DNA of 64,000 bases, taken from assembly GCF_018687715.1 (NCBI RefSeq), contig NC_056758.1, positions 25,021,001-25,085,000 on the forward strand. The letters run 5' to 3'. Position 1 is the first letter of the stretch. Each line of letters opens with the position of its first letter. This DNA comes from Carya illinoinensis. Lineage: Eukaryota; Streptophyta; Magnoliopsida; Fagales; Juglandaceae. Below, piece by piece: positions 45,045 through 58,216 of the stretch. A model generated the notes under the pieces. The model made no database searches and was not told the DNA's origin. It saw nothing but the letters and a program-made list of their open reading frames with translations. The translations under genes were made by a program, and so were the position numbers.

Positions 45045-48000
45045 CTACAGACAAGTAGAAAATAAGCAGTGGGGTTAGGATTTTCCCTCGGTGGATGTTG
45101 AATTTAAATAGATTAATAAATAATAAATTACAATATTTGAATTCTTTTCAAAAAACAAATAAGAACTCTCTTAAATCAACTTCAAAAAAAATCTATTCTC
45201 TACTAGTTTGCATCATTCACGAGACATGGTTCACTATTAAACAACCAAATATCAAGAAATTAGTTACTCAAAAACTAAATATTAAAGTCCAAAAAGAATC
45301 AATTTCAGCTATCTATAGTAAATATAATTTCAATTAAACTAAATAAATCGTGAAAGGAAAATTACGCTATACTATAACTGGGTGGTGCCAAAGGTAGTGA
45401 CAATGCGATTTCTAATAAGAGACTTGGTGAAAGACAGGCAATTATGCATTTGTACATTTTCATCATATGCTTAACACAATAGGCAAGTCTGCCATGACTA
45501 TGAACCATTGTTTGATGAACAATCAAATAAATGAATCTCAGTTTAGAAAATCTTAGAAATTTTTTCTGGAAAAGTTTTAAAAAATAATTAAAGTTTCCCA
45601 CTAAGACTTTTTGCCCTTGCTAATTCTTCTCCAGCGACTGCACATGAAAGAGATGGGGGACCTAAATTGCAAGGAGAGCTTTTTTTTTTTTTTTTTTTTT
45701 TTTTAAGAGAAGTACTGATAAAAAATTGCTTCAGTGCCTTCACAAAATCGTTTCAAAATCTATCATATACTTGATATATGCCCCCAGACCTCCACAAATT
45801 TCAGTGGGGCCAATTATCCCCCACTCAGCACGATGTGGCTCCTCACTAAAAATAACCAATGAACATTATAAGACGCAAAACCACAAGGCAGAGTTGGAGA
45901 CAAATTTAACATTGAACATTAGATGAGCCCCAAAACCTCATGGTATAGTTGGGGGCAAAGGGAAGAAAAAGGGCAAAAAAAAAAAAAAATTCCACTGTGT
46001 GATAAATTGTCCCCTACATGCTAAACCCAAAAGAATTTAAAGAGATAAAAAAAAAAAAAGAAAAAAAAAAGATCCAGCTTACTTTTAAAGGTTTTTGCAT
46101 GATTAAACACACATAAGAAGCAGCTGCATAGAGCCCTGGCAAACTTGTATATTTTCAAGCATTAATTCTACAAATATTCTAAGCTAATCATTGAGCAGAG
46201 ATGGGAAAGTAAAAGCCATGCTAGTGGAATGTCCAATTGTAGCTTTAAGAACTAAACATGTGACAATAGATAAAATTGGGTGAAGATCAATCCAGTTCTG
46301 CCAATGCAAATAGTATGTAGAAAAGGATGAGGCAATAAATATAATTAAGCATTTAAGAAACAGTTAGTATCACCTTGGTCTAAAGAACTGAGTTAAGTAG
46401 TGCAGAATAGATGGAAATTACCTTTGCCTTTTCATTTTCAACTGCAGAAAGCCTACTATGAAATAGTGTATGCTTCTCCAGAGAAGATACGCTATGTTTA
46501 ACAGAGATAACAGCAGGGGTATAAGCAGCCAGGTGAGCTTGTAGTCCTCTGTTTTCACCTTCCAAGGTGCTAACTCTTTCTTTCAGCAATTCAATCTCTG
46601 TATCTTTGCAATTACTCCTATTTTCAAGGCTCTCACACGCAATAGTTAGCTCATGAATCCTTCCTTCAAACAACACTTCACGGACACTGGAGATTTGCAG
46701 TTCAGCAAAAAATGCGGCAGCCTGACTCTCCCACAGTTTAATCTCCTCTGTTCCCTTTTGCATTTCAGAATTCAAGCTTTCTTCCAGCCCTTCCTTCTCA
46801 CCTTCCAAGGTGCTAACTCCTTCTTTCAGCAATTCAATCTCCGTATCTTTGCAATTACTCCTATTTTCAAGGCCCTCACATGCAATAGTTAGCTCATGAA
46901 TCCTTCCTTCAAACAACACTTCACGGACACTGGAGATTTGCAGTTCAGAAAAAAATGCGGCAGCGTGACTCTCCCACAGTTTAATCTCCTCTGTTCCCTT
47001 TCGCATTTCAGAATTCAAGCTTTCTTCCAGTCCTTCCTTCTCACCTTCCAAGGTGCTAACTCTTTCTTTCAGCAATTCAATCTCCCTATCTTTGCAATTA
47101 CTCCTATTTTCAAGGCCCTCACATGCAATAGTTAGCTCATGAATCCTTCCTTCAAACAACACTTCACGGACACTGGAGATTTGCAGTTCAGAAAAAAATG
47201 CGGCAGCCTGACTCTCCCACAGTTTAATCTCCTCTGTTCCCTTTCGCATTTCAGAATTCAAGCTTTCTTCCAGTCCTTCCTTTTCACCTTCCAAGGTGCT
47301 AACTCTTTCTTTCAGCAATTCAATCTCCCTATCTTTGCAATTACTCCAATTTTCAAGGCTCTCAAATGCAATAGTTAGCTCATGAATCCTTCCTTCAAAC
47401 AACACTTCACCGACACTGGAGATTTGCAGTTCAGCAAAAAATGCAGCAGCCTGACCCTCCCACAGTTTAATCTCCTCTATTCCCTTTCGCATTTCAGAAT
47501 TGAAGCTTTCTTCCAGTCCTTCCTTTTCACCTTCCAAGGTGCTAACTCTGTCTTTCAGCAATTCAATCTCCGTATCTTTGCAATTACTCCTATTTTCAAG
47601 GCTCTCACATGCAATAGCTAGGTCATGAATCCTTCCTTCAAACAACACTTCACGGACACTGGAGATTTGCAGTTCAGCTAAAAATGTGGCAGCCTGACTC
47701 TCCCACAGTTTAATCTCCTCTGTTCCCTTTTGCATTTCAGAATTCAAGCTTTCTTCCAGTCCTTCCTTTTCACCTTCCAAGGTGCTAACTCTTTCTTTCA
47801 GCAATACAATCTCCGTATCTTTGCAATTACTCCTATTTTCAAGGCTCTCACATGCAATAGCTAGGTCATGAATCCTTCCTTCAAACAACACTTCACGGAC
47901 ATTGGAGATTTGCAGTTCAGCAAAAAATGCGGCAGCCTGACTCTCCCACAGTTTAATCTCCTCTGTTCCCTTTCGCATTTCAGAATTCAAACTTTCTTCC

Positions 48001-51000
48001 CTAATTGTGGCTGACCTAAGTTCTTCACACAGTCTGCACAGGTCAGACTCCAATTTCTGATTCACTTCACGTACACATCCCATCTCCTTACTCTGATCGT
48101 CATTATTTGCAGATAATTTCAGAATCTGCTTCTCCTGATCTTTGATTATCAATTTAGCCTCGTCATACTTGTCCTTAAGATCCTCCACTAATTTATGCAA
48201 CTGTCTTTTCTCATTTGCAGTTGCACCGAATATCTGCTCTGCTTCCAAAAGCTCATTTTCTTTCCGAGACAATAGATCCTTCCCGTGTGCAATTTCAAAT
48301 CTTAATTGATCACTAATAGATTTAAGTGATGCAAACTCGTTCTCAGACTCATTCAAGGACTCCTTGAGGTTTAAATTTTCCGTTTGTACATCTTCTAATT
48401 TCCCCACCATTAATCTTTCCTTCTCTTCAAGGTCATTATTGATACAACGAAGTTTATCCAGTTCTTCAGTCAGCTCTTTCAATTCTGCAAACTTTTCAGT
48501 GACCATATTATTAAAAATCAAAGAAATATTGCACTGAGACATTATTTCACCAAATAAGACCCAGTTAGCTTCTTCAAGGTCACTTTTTTCTCCCACCAAG
48601 TCAAATGCTTCCTTCATCACGGATTTTTTCTCTCCAAGCACCTTGAAATAATCTTCTTGTAAGTTCTGATTGGCTCTTTGCAAGTCCATCAACTGGCCAC
48701 GCATATTCTCTGTTTCAGTTATCAACTCCTCGATTCTATGATCTCCCTCCATTACTTTCAACCTCCATTTTTCATTCATCCCCAAAAGGTTTTGGATCTC
48801 CATCTGCAACTCAGAGAACTGCTCAGACCGAATCTTGAATTCCCCAGCAAGGTTGTCCCTTTCTGTCACAACATTTACTGCATCTACTTTCAGTTGCCCC
48901 AGCAGGGTAACAAGAACTGACTTCTCAATTAGTAGCTGCTGATTTTCATCATAACTCCTAGAGATAGAATTCTGTGTCTCTTGAAGCTTGCTCAGTATGT
49001 GTCTCAGAAGTGCTTCATCTTGGTTGATCTTATTTTCAAACATATGGTCTGCGTCAATCTCAAGAGTTTTTAAAACCTGATACAGCCCCATCCTTAAATT
49101 TTTCATTTGTCCAAACAAGGACTTCAATTTCACCTGTTGTTCAAGATTTTCATGCTCTAGTTCAGAAATGAGTTTTCCCGATAATTTGGATGCCTCCAAG
49201 AGATTTTGGCACTCAATCAAAAGAGAGACGATTTTTTTTTCAAGATCATGTACACTTTTCTGCAAGATGAAGATCTCAATCTGAGCACTGAAAGTTTTGT
49301 CTTGCTGCTCTTCATATTCTTTCTTCCTGCATTGCCCTTCTTCTTCTAGGACATGGATCTGTAATTCCATGCTAGCCAACCGTTTTTCACTTGAGCTTGA
49401 AAAGCTGGCATGTTCTTGCTGTGCAGCATCCAAGGAAGCCTGCAGTTCTTCTACTTTACGAAGTGAGCATTCTCTCTCATTCTCAAGATCAGAGTGCTTG
49501 TGTTCAAGTTCTGAAAAACTTTTCTCCAGATCTTCCAGTCTTTGCTTAGTGACATCCAGCTGAGAAAACAAGCTTTCACGCTCAGTGACTAGGCCAGACT
49601 TCTCCATATCAAGCAACATATACGAATCTTCTAAGCTCTCAGATTTTATCCTCAATACTTCAAGTTCAGCATTTGCATCAAAAAGGGAATTCTCAAGAAA
49701 GTTGTTTTTCTCGGAGAGTTTCTCCAAATTTGCAGCTGTACTCTGTAATTGAGAAATCAGGGTAGCCTTCTCATCTACAAGAGCGGATTTGTCTCCCAAA
49801 AGAGTTTGGCAGGATTCTTCCAAGGTTTTGACTTTCTCTTTAACCCCTTCTAACTCGACATGCAAATCCGAGAGGGAATTCTCCAAAACAACATTTTTCT
49901 CGAGTAGTTTCTCCACGATTTCCAACTTTTCCAACAGAAGAACTTTGTCGCTGCTCTCTGCCTCACACATCTCTTTTAGTTTTGAGTTCTCAACCTGCAA
50001 GTCCTTCACAGATGACCCAAAGCACTCTGAATCATAGCCTACTGACTCCACCTGGTCCATCACAGTCAAGTGTTTCTTGTTCAGCTCATTAAGTTCTTCT
50101 CTCAGACAGTATATTTCTTGCTGAAGAGCATTTCTTTGGTCCACTCGAAGTTCAACCTCCTCTTCAAGTTTCCTTATTGTCTCCCTCAAACTTAAGATCT
50201 CATCTTGCAGATTTTTAATTGAGACAACTGAAGACAAATTGAGCTCATTCAGGCTCTTGTTCTCCTCCTTGGCCCTCTGGACTTCATCCTCTAAACCTTG
50301 ATTACAAGTTTCCATTTCCTTCAGAATTTGGGTCCTATTTTGAAGTTCTTCACCCAGAGATCTCAGTTCTTCTTGAGATTCAGCATGTAAATGCTGCAGA
50401 GTTTGGAAAGCAGTTTCAGCCTCCACGAATCGCAAACGCTCTTCCTGTATGCAACTCCAAAGTCTACCTAATTCCTTCTGCTTCTCGGTAAGTTCTTCAC
50501 TTTGAGACCCCATCTTCTCCACCAAAGACTCCAACTCAGACTGCAGAGTTTGATTTGATTTTTCCAAAAGAAAACACCTTTCCTCAGCACCCTTTAGCTT
50601 CACAACTCCATCATCTATCTCACATGTTAACCTTTGGGCCTCCTCCTGTGCATAAGAGATTTTATGCTTCAGATCAGCAATAGTCTCCAAGCATTGCAGG
50701 TACTGGAGGGCAGCAGCTTCCTTCTCTTCAGTTAATCTGGCAAGTTCTTGCCTCAGGATCTCAACTTTGGTTTCAGCTTTATCAGCTCTTTCGCTAGTCA
50801 TTCTGGCATTCTCCTCTGCATGCAGTAATTTCTCCTCCAAGTTAGATATAATCTCCAAACACTGATTGTATTGTGCATGGGCAGCTTCTTTTTCAGCTTC
50901 TACTGTTACAAGGTCTTGCCTTATGGCTTTAGCTTCAACTTCAGTTTTAGTGGCACGCTCATTAAGTTCTCCAGCATCCTTCCGGGCATGAGAGACTTCA

Positions 51001-53039
51001 TCCTCCAACTTAGATATCATTTCCATACACTGCTGGTATTGAAGAACACTAGCATCCCTTTCTGACTGTAGTTTGGAAAGGGCTTCCTTCAAAGTTTGAA
51101 CTTCAGCTTCAGCTTGACTGGCTCGTTGACTGAATCCCTTGGAATCCTTATGCGCACTAGAGACTTCTGATTCCAGAGCAGATGATTTCTCTAGACTCTG
51201 TTGATACTGAAGTAGGACAGCTTCCTTTTCGGCTTCAAATTTAGCAAGAGTTTCCTTTAAGGTCAAAATTTCCGTCTCAGCTTTACCCAGTTGCTCAGAC
51301 TGGGAAAGAACTTGAGCACTGATATGTTCACTCCCATTATTTTGGGTGCTCTGTTCTTTCTCTTCTTCATCTTGAAAATTAAGGCCTTTTCTTGCCTTTC
51401 CTTCGCCAAACGAATCATTAGGCTCTTTTAGAGTTTTTCTGCTTGTCACAGTAGGTTCTTCGGTAAAAGCTCCATTCCTCTTGAAAACATTGAAAGCAGA
51501 TGGAGACAGTCCCAAAGCATCCTTTTGCAGCTCATCAGGGTAAAAAATGGAACGTATCATGGGTGACATTTCAGGTGTTTGAGGATCATTCTCACTTGCA
51601 GAAGAACCTGCAGGTGAGTCATCAAATGGAACTTGATTTGGAAATGCTTCTGCCATAGTCCTATGAGCTTGGCGTAGCGCTCCAGTTGCATGATCATATC
51701 TTTCAGCCAATGCCCGGTATGCTCGGTAAAACTCTTCAACAAGTTTCATAAGCTCTGGTCGTTTCTTATAATACATCTCTGCCCTTCGTGCAAAGGAATC
51801 CGCATCTTCTTCAAGAAGCTTGATCATTTGTTTGACTTTTGCATCCATATCTGTTCAAGCAGAGAAGAAATCTTCCATCAGTTGGACAGAGAGAGCACTC
51901 TCTAATTCCATAAAAGAAAAAAAAAAAAAAAAAAAAAAAAAAGGCCCAGAAAAGGTATAACTAAAATATATACAGGGTGAAACATGAAAAGACCGTGATC
52001 ACAGCATTTGAACAAAATAAAGATGAATTTAGATTGATAATTCTGATACAATCGCAAGGACAGTCATTTCATCTGTTCTGTTTCTGTTTCTTTTACTTTT
52101 TTTTTTTTTTAAATAAGTAATCAACATCCATTCCATCTTTATGTGTGATCCAGAAATTTCAATTCTCAGCAATTAATATTGGGTCATTTGATTAAATCTT
52201 TAGTTCTGTGGTAGGATATGGAAGCTATCGGGCCTTGGATTCATCTGCAAATAACCTGGCCAAGCTACTAATTGCAAGGACTCATAGAACAATAAAACTG
52301 ATTGAATTTTTCTAGTTAAGCTACATTATTTAGAAAATTCCCGCAGCTAAGCGATAGGGAGTAGTGGTTCATCTAAATAGTATGTTGTGTCCATGGCCAG
52401 AGAGGAGAGAAATTAAGAGACCCTAGACCAGCAGGCCTTTCCATTTATATTTGACGAACTCGCGACTGTTTCAACAGAAAATCTCATGGTGCCATGCCCA
52501 TGTGCACCACATATGCCACACAATCAATCACGGAAATTGAGTAAAAGAAGAGTAATTAGATATTTTATAACAACTGAGATGGCAACGATATGAAGTATAA
52601 AGGCAATGTCACAGGTAAAATCCTCCACCATTCCTTCAGGGCATCAAAATATTTTCAAATCCTTAAGCCTTTTTGTTCAATCAACACTATAACCTCAGTT
52701 TTTTTAACTGGTTTTTTTTAGGGCAGGGGCTTTAAAAAAGACTTTTGATGGAAATTACTGATCCATTGAAGTATTTTCCTTCTCTTTAACTTCTGCAAAC
52801 CAAATGGAAGGATAAAAACGTTAAATATTGTAAACTGGTCTCTAGTGACTCCAAGTTCGAGAGATCTGGAACCTATATTTAGTAGTATCTTCAATAAAAA
52901 ACGCAAAACAAAAAACTACAACAAAGAGAGCAATACCTGTAAGATTCTCTTGAAGCCATTTTGAATTTTTGGGGCTTATGTGGCTGTCCCACCACCAAGA
53001 ATACTTTCGTCTCGAATCAGGATGTGACAGGGCTGCCAT
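43851..53039 (-). CDS. NET1: NETWORKED1 (NET1) family actin-membrane linker, three coding exons
   Basis: Exons 53039-52937, 51850-46422 and 45044-43851 join in phase to give 2241 residues. Residues about 10-90 form the NAB (KIP1) actin-binding domain: [20 protein letters not shown], then [20 protein letters not shown] and [13 protein letters not shown]. About residues 190-1950 are almost wholly heptad-like coiled coil. The C-terminus has [19 protein letters not shown] and ends [12 protein letters not shown], the conserved NET1 tail. NET proteins bind filamentous actin and tie it to membranes such as the plasma membrane and plasmodesmata. Arabidopsis NET1A is about 1,700 residues; this one is longer because residues about 1318-1803 are six tandem 81-residue units. 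The start [17 protein letters not shown] fits the family better than an in-frame ATG eight codons upstream. Which NET1 paralogue it is cannot be told. Confidence 0.93.
45045..46421 (-). other. NET1 intron 2
   Basis: A 1377-bp intron with GT...AG ends (donor AAG|GTAATT, acceptor CTGTAG). It contains several poly-A/T runs (45679-45704, 45978-45991, 46047-46070) and no coding frame. Confidence 0.85.
46422..51850 (-). CDS. NET1: NET1 exon 2 (large coiled-coil exon)
   Basis: A single 5429-bp exon, entered at TTGAACAG|ATATGGATGC (completing the D35 codon) and left at GCAAAG|GTAATT. It contains most of the NAB domain and all the coiled coils. The open frame runs past the donor to a stop at 46380, but the splice is preferred because KAK joins DVLLVTRP in frame. 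Confidence 0.92.
46545..48002 (-). repeat. six tandem 243-bp units coding 81-residue coiled-coil repeats
   Basis: Each unit reads [20 protein letters not shown], then [20 protein letters not shown], then [20 protein letters not shown] and [18 protein letters not shown]. The period is exactly 243 bp, so the frame is kept. The units are nearly identical, with a few changes each (for example M-R/Q-KG, FFAEL/FFSEL/FLAEL). Other NET1 proteins, as I recall, have one such segment. Four near-identical antisense frames of 79 codons (MNPSFKQHF) are shadows of it. Confidence 0.95.
51851..52936 (-). other. NET1 intron 1
   Basis: A 1086-bp intron with donor CTTACAG|GTATTG and acceptor TTGAACAG, splitting the NAB domain after ENLT. 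A long poly-A/T run lies at 51917-51941. Splitting of the NAB region at this point is expected for the family. Confidence 0.85.
52937..53039 (-). CDS. NET1: NET1 exon 1
   Basis: 34 codons plus one base, [20 protein letters not shown] to ENLT, the N-terminal part of the NAB domain. The signature SWWWDSH is intact. Confidence 0.92.
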
Positions 53040-53898
53040 GAATCCAGCCAAGAACACCACCACTTCTCTTATCTGCTCTCAGTCCGATTGAAGACCAGTA
53101 ATGGATCCAATTAATGGAACTGAACCCAATACCAGATATATTATTTATTAGCAGGAGAAACCTACGTTTTTCTTGCTCTGTTTACCTATTCACCAAATAT
53201 TAATACAGAAAAGAGAACAATTCAGCTTCAGATGAATCAGAATATTTACTCCGAGAAACCAGGTTCTCAAGAACTTTGATGAATAGATCAGAATCAGCAC
53301 GCAAAGTACCCGATCAATTGAAACCCAGTCAAAAATTAAGTTCAAGAAGCAGTATCTATTTTATAATCTTTCAAACTACCCGATCACAGATACACCACAA
53401 AATTAAACAAAAGAAAAAGGATCATATAAAGAAAATATGATCAAAAAACATAAATCTTACATGCTTAAGAGTATTATCACAAATACAAGCATTTTTTCGA
53501 TTCATAAAAGAAATGATCATGCACACAAAAACACTTTTTTTCAGAACAACCTTATAAACCAAAACCGAAGCAGACAATGCCATGAGTCCATAAGTAAAGT
53601 AGAAACTTTCTAAAACCCAGTAATTAATGATAAAAATATAAAGCAAGAAAAAAGATTCAAAGAGTCAGCCACAAGAGCAAAAAATACATATACGATTATA
53701 TGTGGCATTCAAAACGATACCATGGGCGTGGATTTTCTGAAGTAAAAACTGATCATTAAGAGATCAAGAGGTTTACCGATAGTAATCAGATTCTGGGTTT
53801 GCTCTGGATTAGCAACTGCTACAACAGCACCTTCAGCTGCTTTTCTTCTTTCACTCTCAACCCATGTTGTTGTTGGATCTTTCTGCCTCTGCCTCAAA

Positions 53899-53946
<48 letters not shown>

Positions 53947-53995
53947 TATGCTTTTATGTCTTTGTATGGTACTTTTCTTAGGCTCTCATGACTCA
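53040..53995 (-). other. probable NET1 5' leader with an intron and a GA tract
   Basis: An acceptor-like AGAGCAG| ends at 53073, and a donor-like TATCG|GTAAAC lies at 53776, suggesting a leader intron of about 700 bp. Upstream sense sequence contains the (GA)n tract at 53901-53942. The transcription start is not visible. These sites are consensus matches only. Confidence 0.45.
53901..53942. repeat. (CT/GA)n microsatellite near the NET1 start
   Basis: About 21 dinucleotides; GA on the NET1 sense strand. GA-rich leaders are common in plant genes. Confidence 0.9.
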
Positions 53996-54002
53996 TGAGA
54001 AC

Positions 54003-54421
54003 TGTCAAACAGGAAAAGAAAAAAACAAATTAAAGTTGGCCGGAGACTCATCAGACAAACCCCACAAACAGAGAAACGAAAGTTAAATCTGTAATTACAT
54101 TAAAAAAAAAAAAAAAAGAAGTTAAATCTGTAATTAATGATCCTTTCTGGCATCGGAGTAATTATATCCTTAAATTTGGTTTTGTTAATTATTTCAGTCT
54201 TTTGGCGGATTAGTCTTTCTTTTTTTTTTCAGTTTTTGAATTGTTTTTTTTTTTATAAAAGGGGTTGATTTTCGAACCAAGGACTGGAAATACTAGGTCA
54301 AGGTAATATTCCCTTCAGTTTGGATTTCCGGGAAAAAAATTATTTGTTTTACCTTGTGTTTTGTTTCCTGCATGTTTTTTAGGAAGATTGTTTTCTTACC
54401 GATGTCCTTAAAGAACTCCCC

Positions 54422-54501
<80 letters not shown>

Positions 54502-54930
54502 ATATAGTACATATATGTATGTATGTATATGATCAGTTCTTAGTTGGCAATGCTAGGATTTAGGAAAAAAAAATAGAAAAAAATGTTAATTATTTATCAT
54601 GATTCTCTTGTATTCTTGTTCGAGTTCTACCTTATAATTTTATTTAAAAAAATTAATTAACAAATACTATAAAATTCACTTTATATATTTAACAATCTCA
54701 GCTATAATTAAAACAATTTTTCATTGATTTGACTTTATTTTTTAAATTGTTAAGTAAAATAAAACTATCATAGTTTGATTGACTTTATTATATTAAAAAA
54801 TGGCCCATAAATGGTTGCTTTCAAAACAAGATTAAAAAAAGTAAAATGTCTGATTAAGCATCAGTCTTCTAAAGTAATTTATTGTTTTATTTATTTATTT
54901 TTTAATGTTTTCTGAACAAATTTATATATA
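54003..54930. other. NET1 upstream region with AT microsatellite
   Basis: No gene is supported. An (AT)n run occupies about 54420-54489. The frame at 54354-54563 is an artefact of it. The rest is AT-rich non-coding DNA. Confidence 0.6.
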
Positions 54931-55895
54931 TCTTCTATATATAAAAAGTGTATATGAAACGGAAAATCTTGTTTTAACGGCTTTTCTTGTTTTTCCGTTA
55001 AAGTTAACACCGTTTCTTTTAACGGTTTGGCATATAAAATGAAGACATAAATGTTGAGAGAGATAGCATTCAATGTTGTTATATGATTTATTAATCTCAA
55101 TAATTATAATACTTAATAGTTTATATAATAATAAGTAATTAAAGATTAGTTATTATATTTTTCTATTTCTCCTTAACATATACACTGTATTAGGTGCATA
55201 AGACGTGAATCCCTAAGTATAATATACGTGTATTATACGTTTCATTAACTCAGATTATTGAGTATTTCAAATTTAAAAATCTCATATAATATATAATATA
55301 AGTGTGTTTAATCAAAGTGTTTTTTTTTCCCATGGTAGTAGGACGTAGCTTCCGTTAAGTCATATTCCATACATGGGCTTGCTATAATAGGCACATGACA
55401 AAGGCCGTGATTCTTGAGCTAATCAAGAAAGAGTAAATTCGGCCAACAATTTCAAAATATATTTTATGATTTATATATATGCTATATATAGAAAATATTA
55501 TACCACAAATTTTATAAAAAAATTATGTTTTAACTTTATGTTGTCCCTGATCGACTCAACCAACAGCAAAATAAGAATTTCAATGTTGTCTCTGTTGATT
55601 GTCTACAGGATGACATAAATTGATGAATTATAATACAAATATCAAACGACACATATTTTGAACTACCGTTTGTGTTAGACTTTTATTAAATTTTTCGTAT
55701 ACATCTTTGCTAAAATTATAGATGTTATAAACATGTATTGAATTATATGATACTTTGAACTAATTTATTTATTTTCTCCAATATGCTTTAAATTATTAAG
55801 TGACATCAATAATTTCTATAAAAAATATATTATTTTTTAGAAATAATCATTTCATAAAATTAGACAAACGTGCTTTGCACGTTACTCCCACCTAG
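54931..55895 (+). mobile_element. non-autonomous Helitron, 965 bp
   Basis: The left end starts with TC after an A (54930), reading TCTTCTATATATAAAAAGTG. The right end is ...CACCTAG followed by T (55896). Thirteen bases before the end is a perfect hairpin, ACGTGC-TTT-GCACGT (55868-55882). A 5' TC, a 3' CTAG with subterminal hairpin, insertion between A and T, and no inverted repeats or target duplication are the Helitron hallmarks. There is no Rep/helicase frame, so an autonomous relative must have moved it. Confidence 0.85.
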
Positions 55896-56683
55896 TGACA
55901 ATAATAATTTAGGAATAAACAAATAAACGTGTGTGCGGAGAAGAGAGAAATCCTGCTGAGTGCACACGTGAGACTTCATTACAAAAAGTTAAACCAAAGC
56001 AACTTTCGGACACTTAAATTACAATAATGTCATTAAAGTTACCGCTACGTTAATCGAATGGGCAATGTTGCCGGACGTAAATGCCAACCGAAGAAACAGA
56101 TTTTGCCATCACTTCCACTTCTGCGTCTCTCTCTCTCTCTCTCTAAGAGTATGTACGTACATTGTACACCCACACGTTAATATGATATTGGGTCAATAAC
56201 CTCTATAATTTATACAAATTATATAGATCCTATGGTATATTCATACTGCCGAGCACACGTTCATGTTGTGTCTATCTCATCTCATTTAATTATTATAATT
56301 TTTTAAAATTTTAAATAAAATATAAAAAATAATTCAAATTTTTATTTAATTTTCATCTTATCTTATCTATATATTAAAACAAAATACAATCCGTTGCCTC
56401 GATCCACTTGGCTATATATCTACCCCTCTCTCTCTTAGTCAATTCCTAAATTAACATTTATAGTTATAACCAAACTTGAATATAAAATTTCACAAGCTGC
56501 CCAATCTAATTCATAAATTAGCAATGTATGTTTTATGAAGTAGCATGTGTTTCTCAAATGTTTTATGAATTATATTAAAAGATACATGTGCTACTGATGA
56601 AGTGCACCTGAAATCGTCGCTCTACTTCTACCTCCTCCAACTACCACCAAACCGTCAACATTGACATGTATCCCAACCCTCCT

Positions 56684-56714
<31 letters not shown>

Positions 56715-57059
56715 TCTATTTCTAAGCCATATCACCACTTAATAGTTGATAGCAACGTTAGTTAGAATAGAAAATATATGTATATATATATACATATTAT
56801 TTGGGTGATAGGACATGGTGTCATTATCTCAAATGACGACAGAAAAGAAAAAAAAGGTTTGGGTGGGCTTCACGGGCGGTGGAAAGGACGGCCCTCATTC
56901 GTCACGCCACTAAAAAATTCCCCTTCCCAAATCCTGCCACCTCCACTGCACTACGGCACCTCTATATATATTTTTATACATATTACCTTTTTTTTTTTTT
57001 AAGATATATACGGAGTTATACTGTATATCACTCTTTATTTAATTTTAATATTAATAATA
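55896..57059. other. non-coding AT-rich DNA
   Basis: No gene seen. A short CT tract lies at 56127-56143 and AT runs at 56690-56714 and 56774-56792. The 'catctcatctcatttaattattataatttttt' segment (about 56276-56310) resembles other MITE-like text in the window. Confidence 0.45.
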
Positions 57060-57570
57060 GGAAATATTGTAGGGATCAAACTAGCAGTTTATAATTTAGT
57101 TTCGAGATACGACCGAAAATCAAGATAAGAGATAAAATTAAAAAGGAATAAAATAAATTAATTCAAACTTTCTAAAAGGAAAGATACTCGTACTTTCAAA
57201 AGGAATGGATTCCACAAGTTTAGTTAGAATCAATCCCTCAAAAAAATAGACCTCTATATAATGCCACTCTCCACAAATTCAGTACACAAGTTCTCTCCAC
57301 ATAAACTCCCTACATTCAGACTCATCATAACTTCTCTACACTTAAGATTAAATTTTTCTATTATATTGTGAGATATATGAGGTTACGAGAGATTATAAAA
57401 TCACTCATTATAGTGGATTGTATCTTAAATAACTTGTGAACGTAGGCATAATGTCGAATCATGTAAATCCTTATATTGCTCCTTATTTATTTTTATTTAC
57501 TTATTTACTATTTATTTTATAAATGAATGGCAAAAACTCCGTATCAAAGCCCGAGTCATCAACATGAATC
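57060..57570 (+). repeat. copia-type LTR remnant (approximate limits)
   Basis: The run 'tataatgccactctccac', then 'tatagtggattgt' (57411-57423) and 'tgaacgtaggcataatgtcgaatcatgtaaatcc' (57437-57470) matches, with changes, the R/U5 region of plant Ty1/copia LTRs ('gtggacgtaggc...gccgaaccacgtaaa'). No internal region or partner LTR follows, so it is a solo or truncated LTR. Confidence 0.5.
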
Positions 57571-57680
57571 CGGGATAATTTTTTTCCTCCTTTCATTCTG
57601 TTCACATTAAAGCATTAAAAGACAACATGAGAATTTTTCAAAAGGTAAAAATATAGCATCAGATTCAAACCCAAACTTGA

Positions 57681-57725
<45 letters not shown>

Positions 57726-58216
57726 GGTTTAAGAAGGTATTGCGATCACATTCCAGATTAGAAAGGATAATATTTTTTGGACAGATGATCAAAACTGGTA
57801 GTTCTGATGGATATTGTTGGTAGAATTAAAAAAAAAAAAAAAAAAAAAAGAGTAGGTGAAAATGGTTCCAATCATAATTAGCGAAGGTTTGGGAGTCCGC
57901 AGAAGGTGCCCACCAACCCAAGTTGTTATAAGTGCGCATGCCTCAATTATTCCGTTTCTGCTACAACATAACCCATTCACGTCCTAAATTTATACAACCA
58001 AGAAAATCACATTATTACTCTTTCCATTTTTTTAATCACATGATTTCAAGAAAAAATAATAATAATAATAATTGAGAATTTTATTTTCGGTATTTATATG
58101 AAGCAAGAACAACGTATATGAACTTATCATGCATGATAAAAAAAAAAAAACATCAACATAAACATAAAAAGAAATCTAACTTATGTACAGAAGTTTGGAT
58201 TTTTAATTCTAGATAG
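57571..58216. other. non-coding DNA with a 41-bp poly-T
   Basis: Poly-T at 57684-57724, poly-A at 57829-57849, no coding frame supported. Confidence 0.5.

Noticed and set aside
46380..46421. NET1 ending at the stop at 46380
   Set aside because: A consensus donor at 46421 and an in-phase exon 3 carrying the conserved NET1 C-terminus show that the frame continues by splicing.
46653..47621. Four near-identical 79-codon plus-strand frames beginning [17 protein letters not shown]
   Set aside because: They are antisense shadows of the 243-bp NET1 repeat units and recur only because the units do. They have no start context or family of their own.
54354..54563. Frame with isoleucine-tyrosine repeats
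   Set aside because: Translation of the AT microsatellite at 54420-54489.
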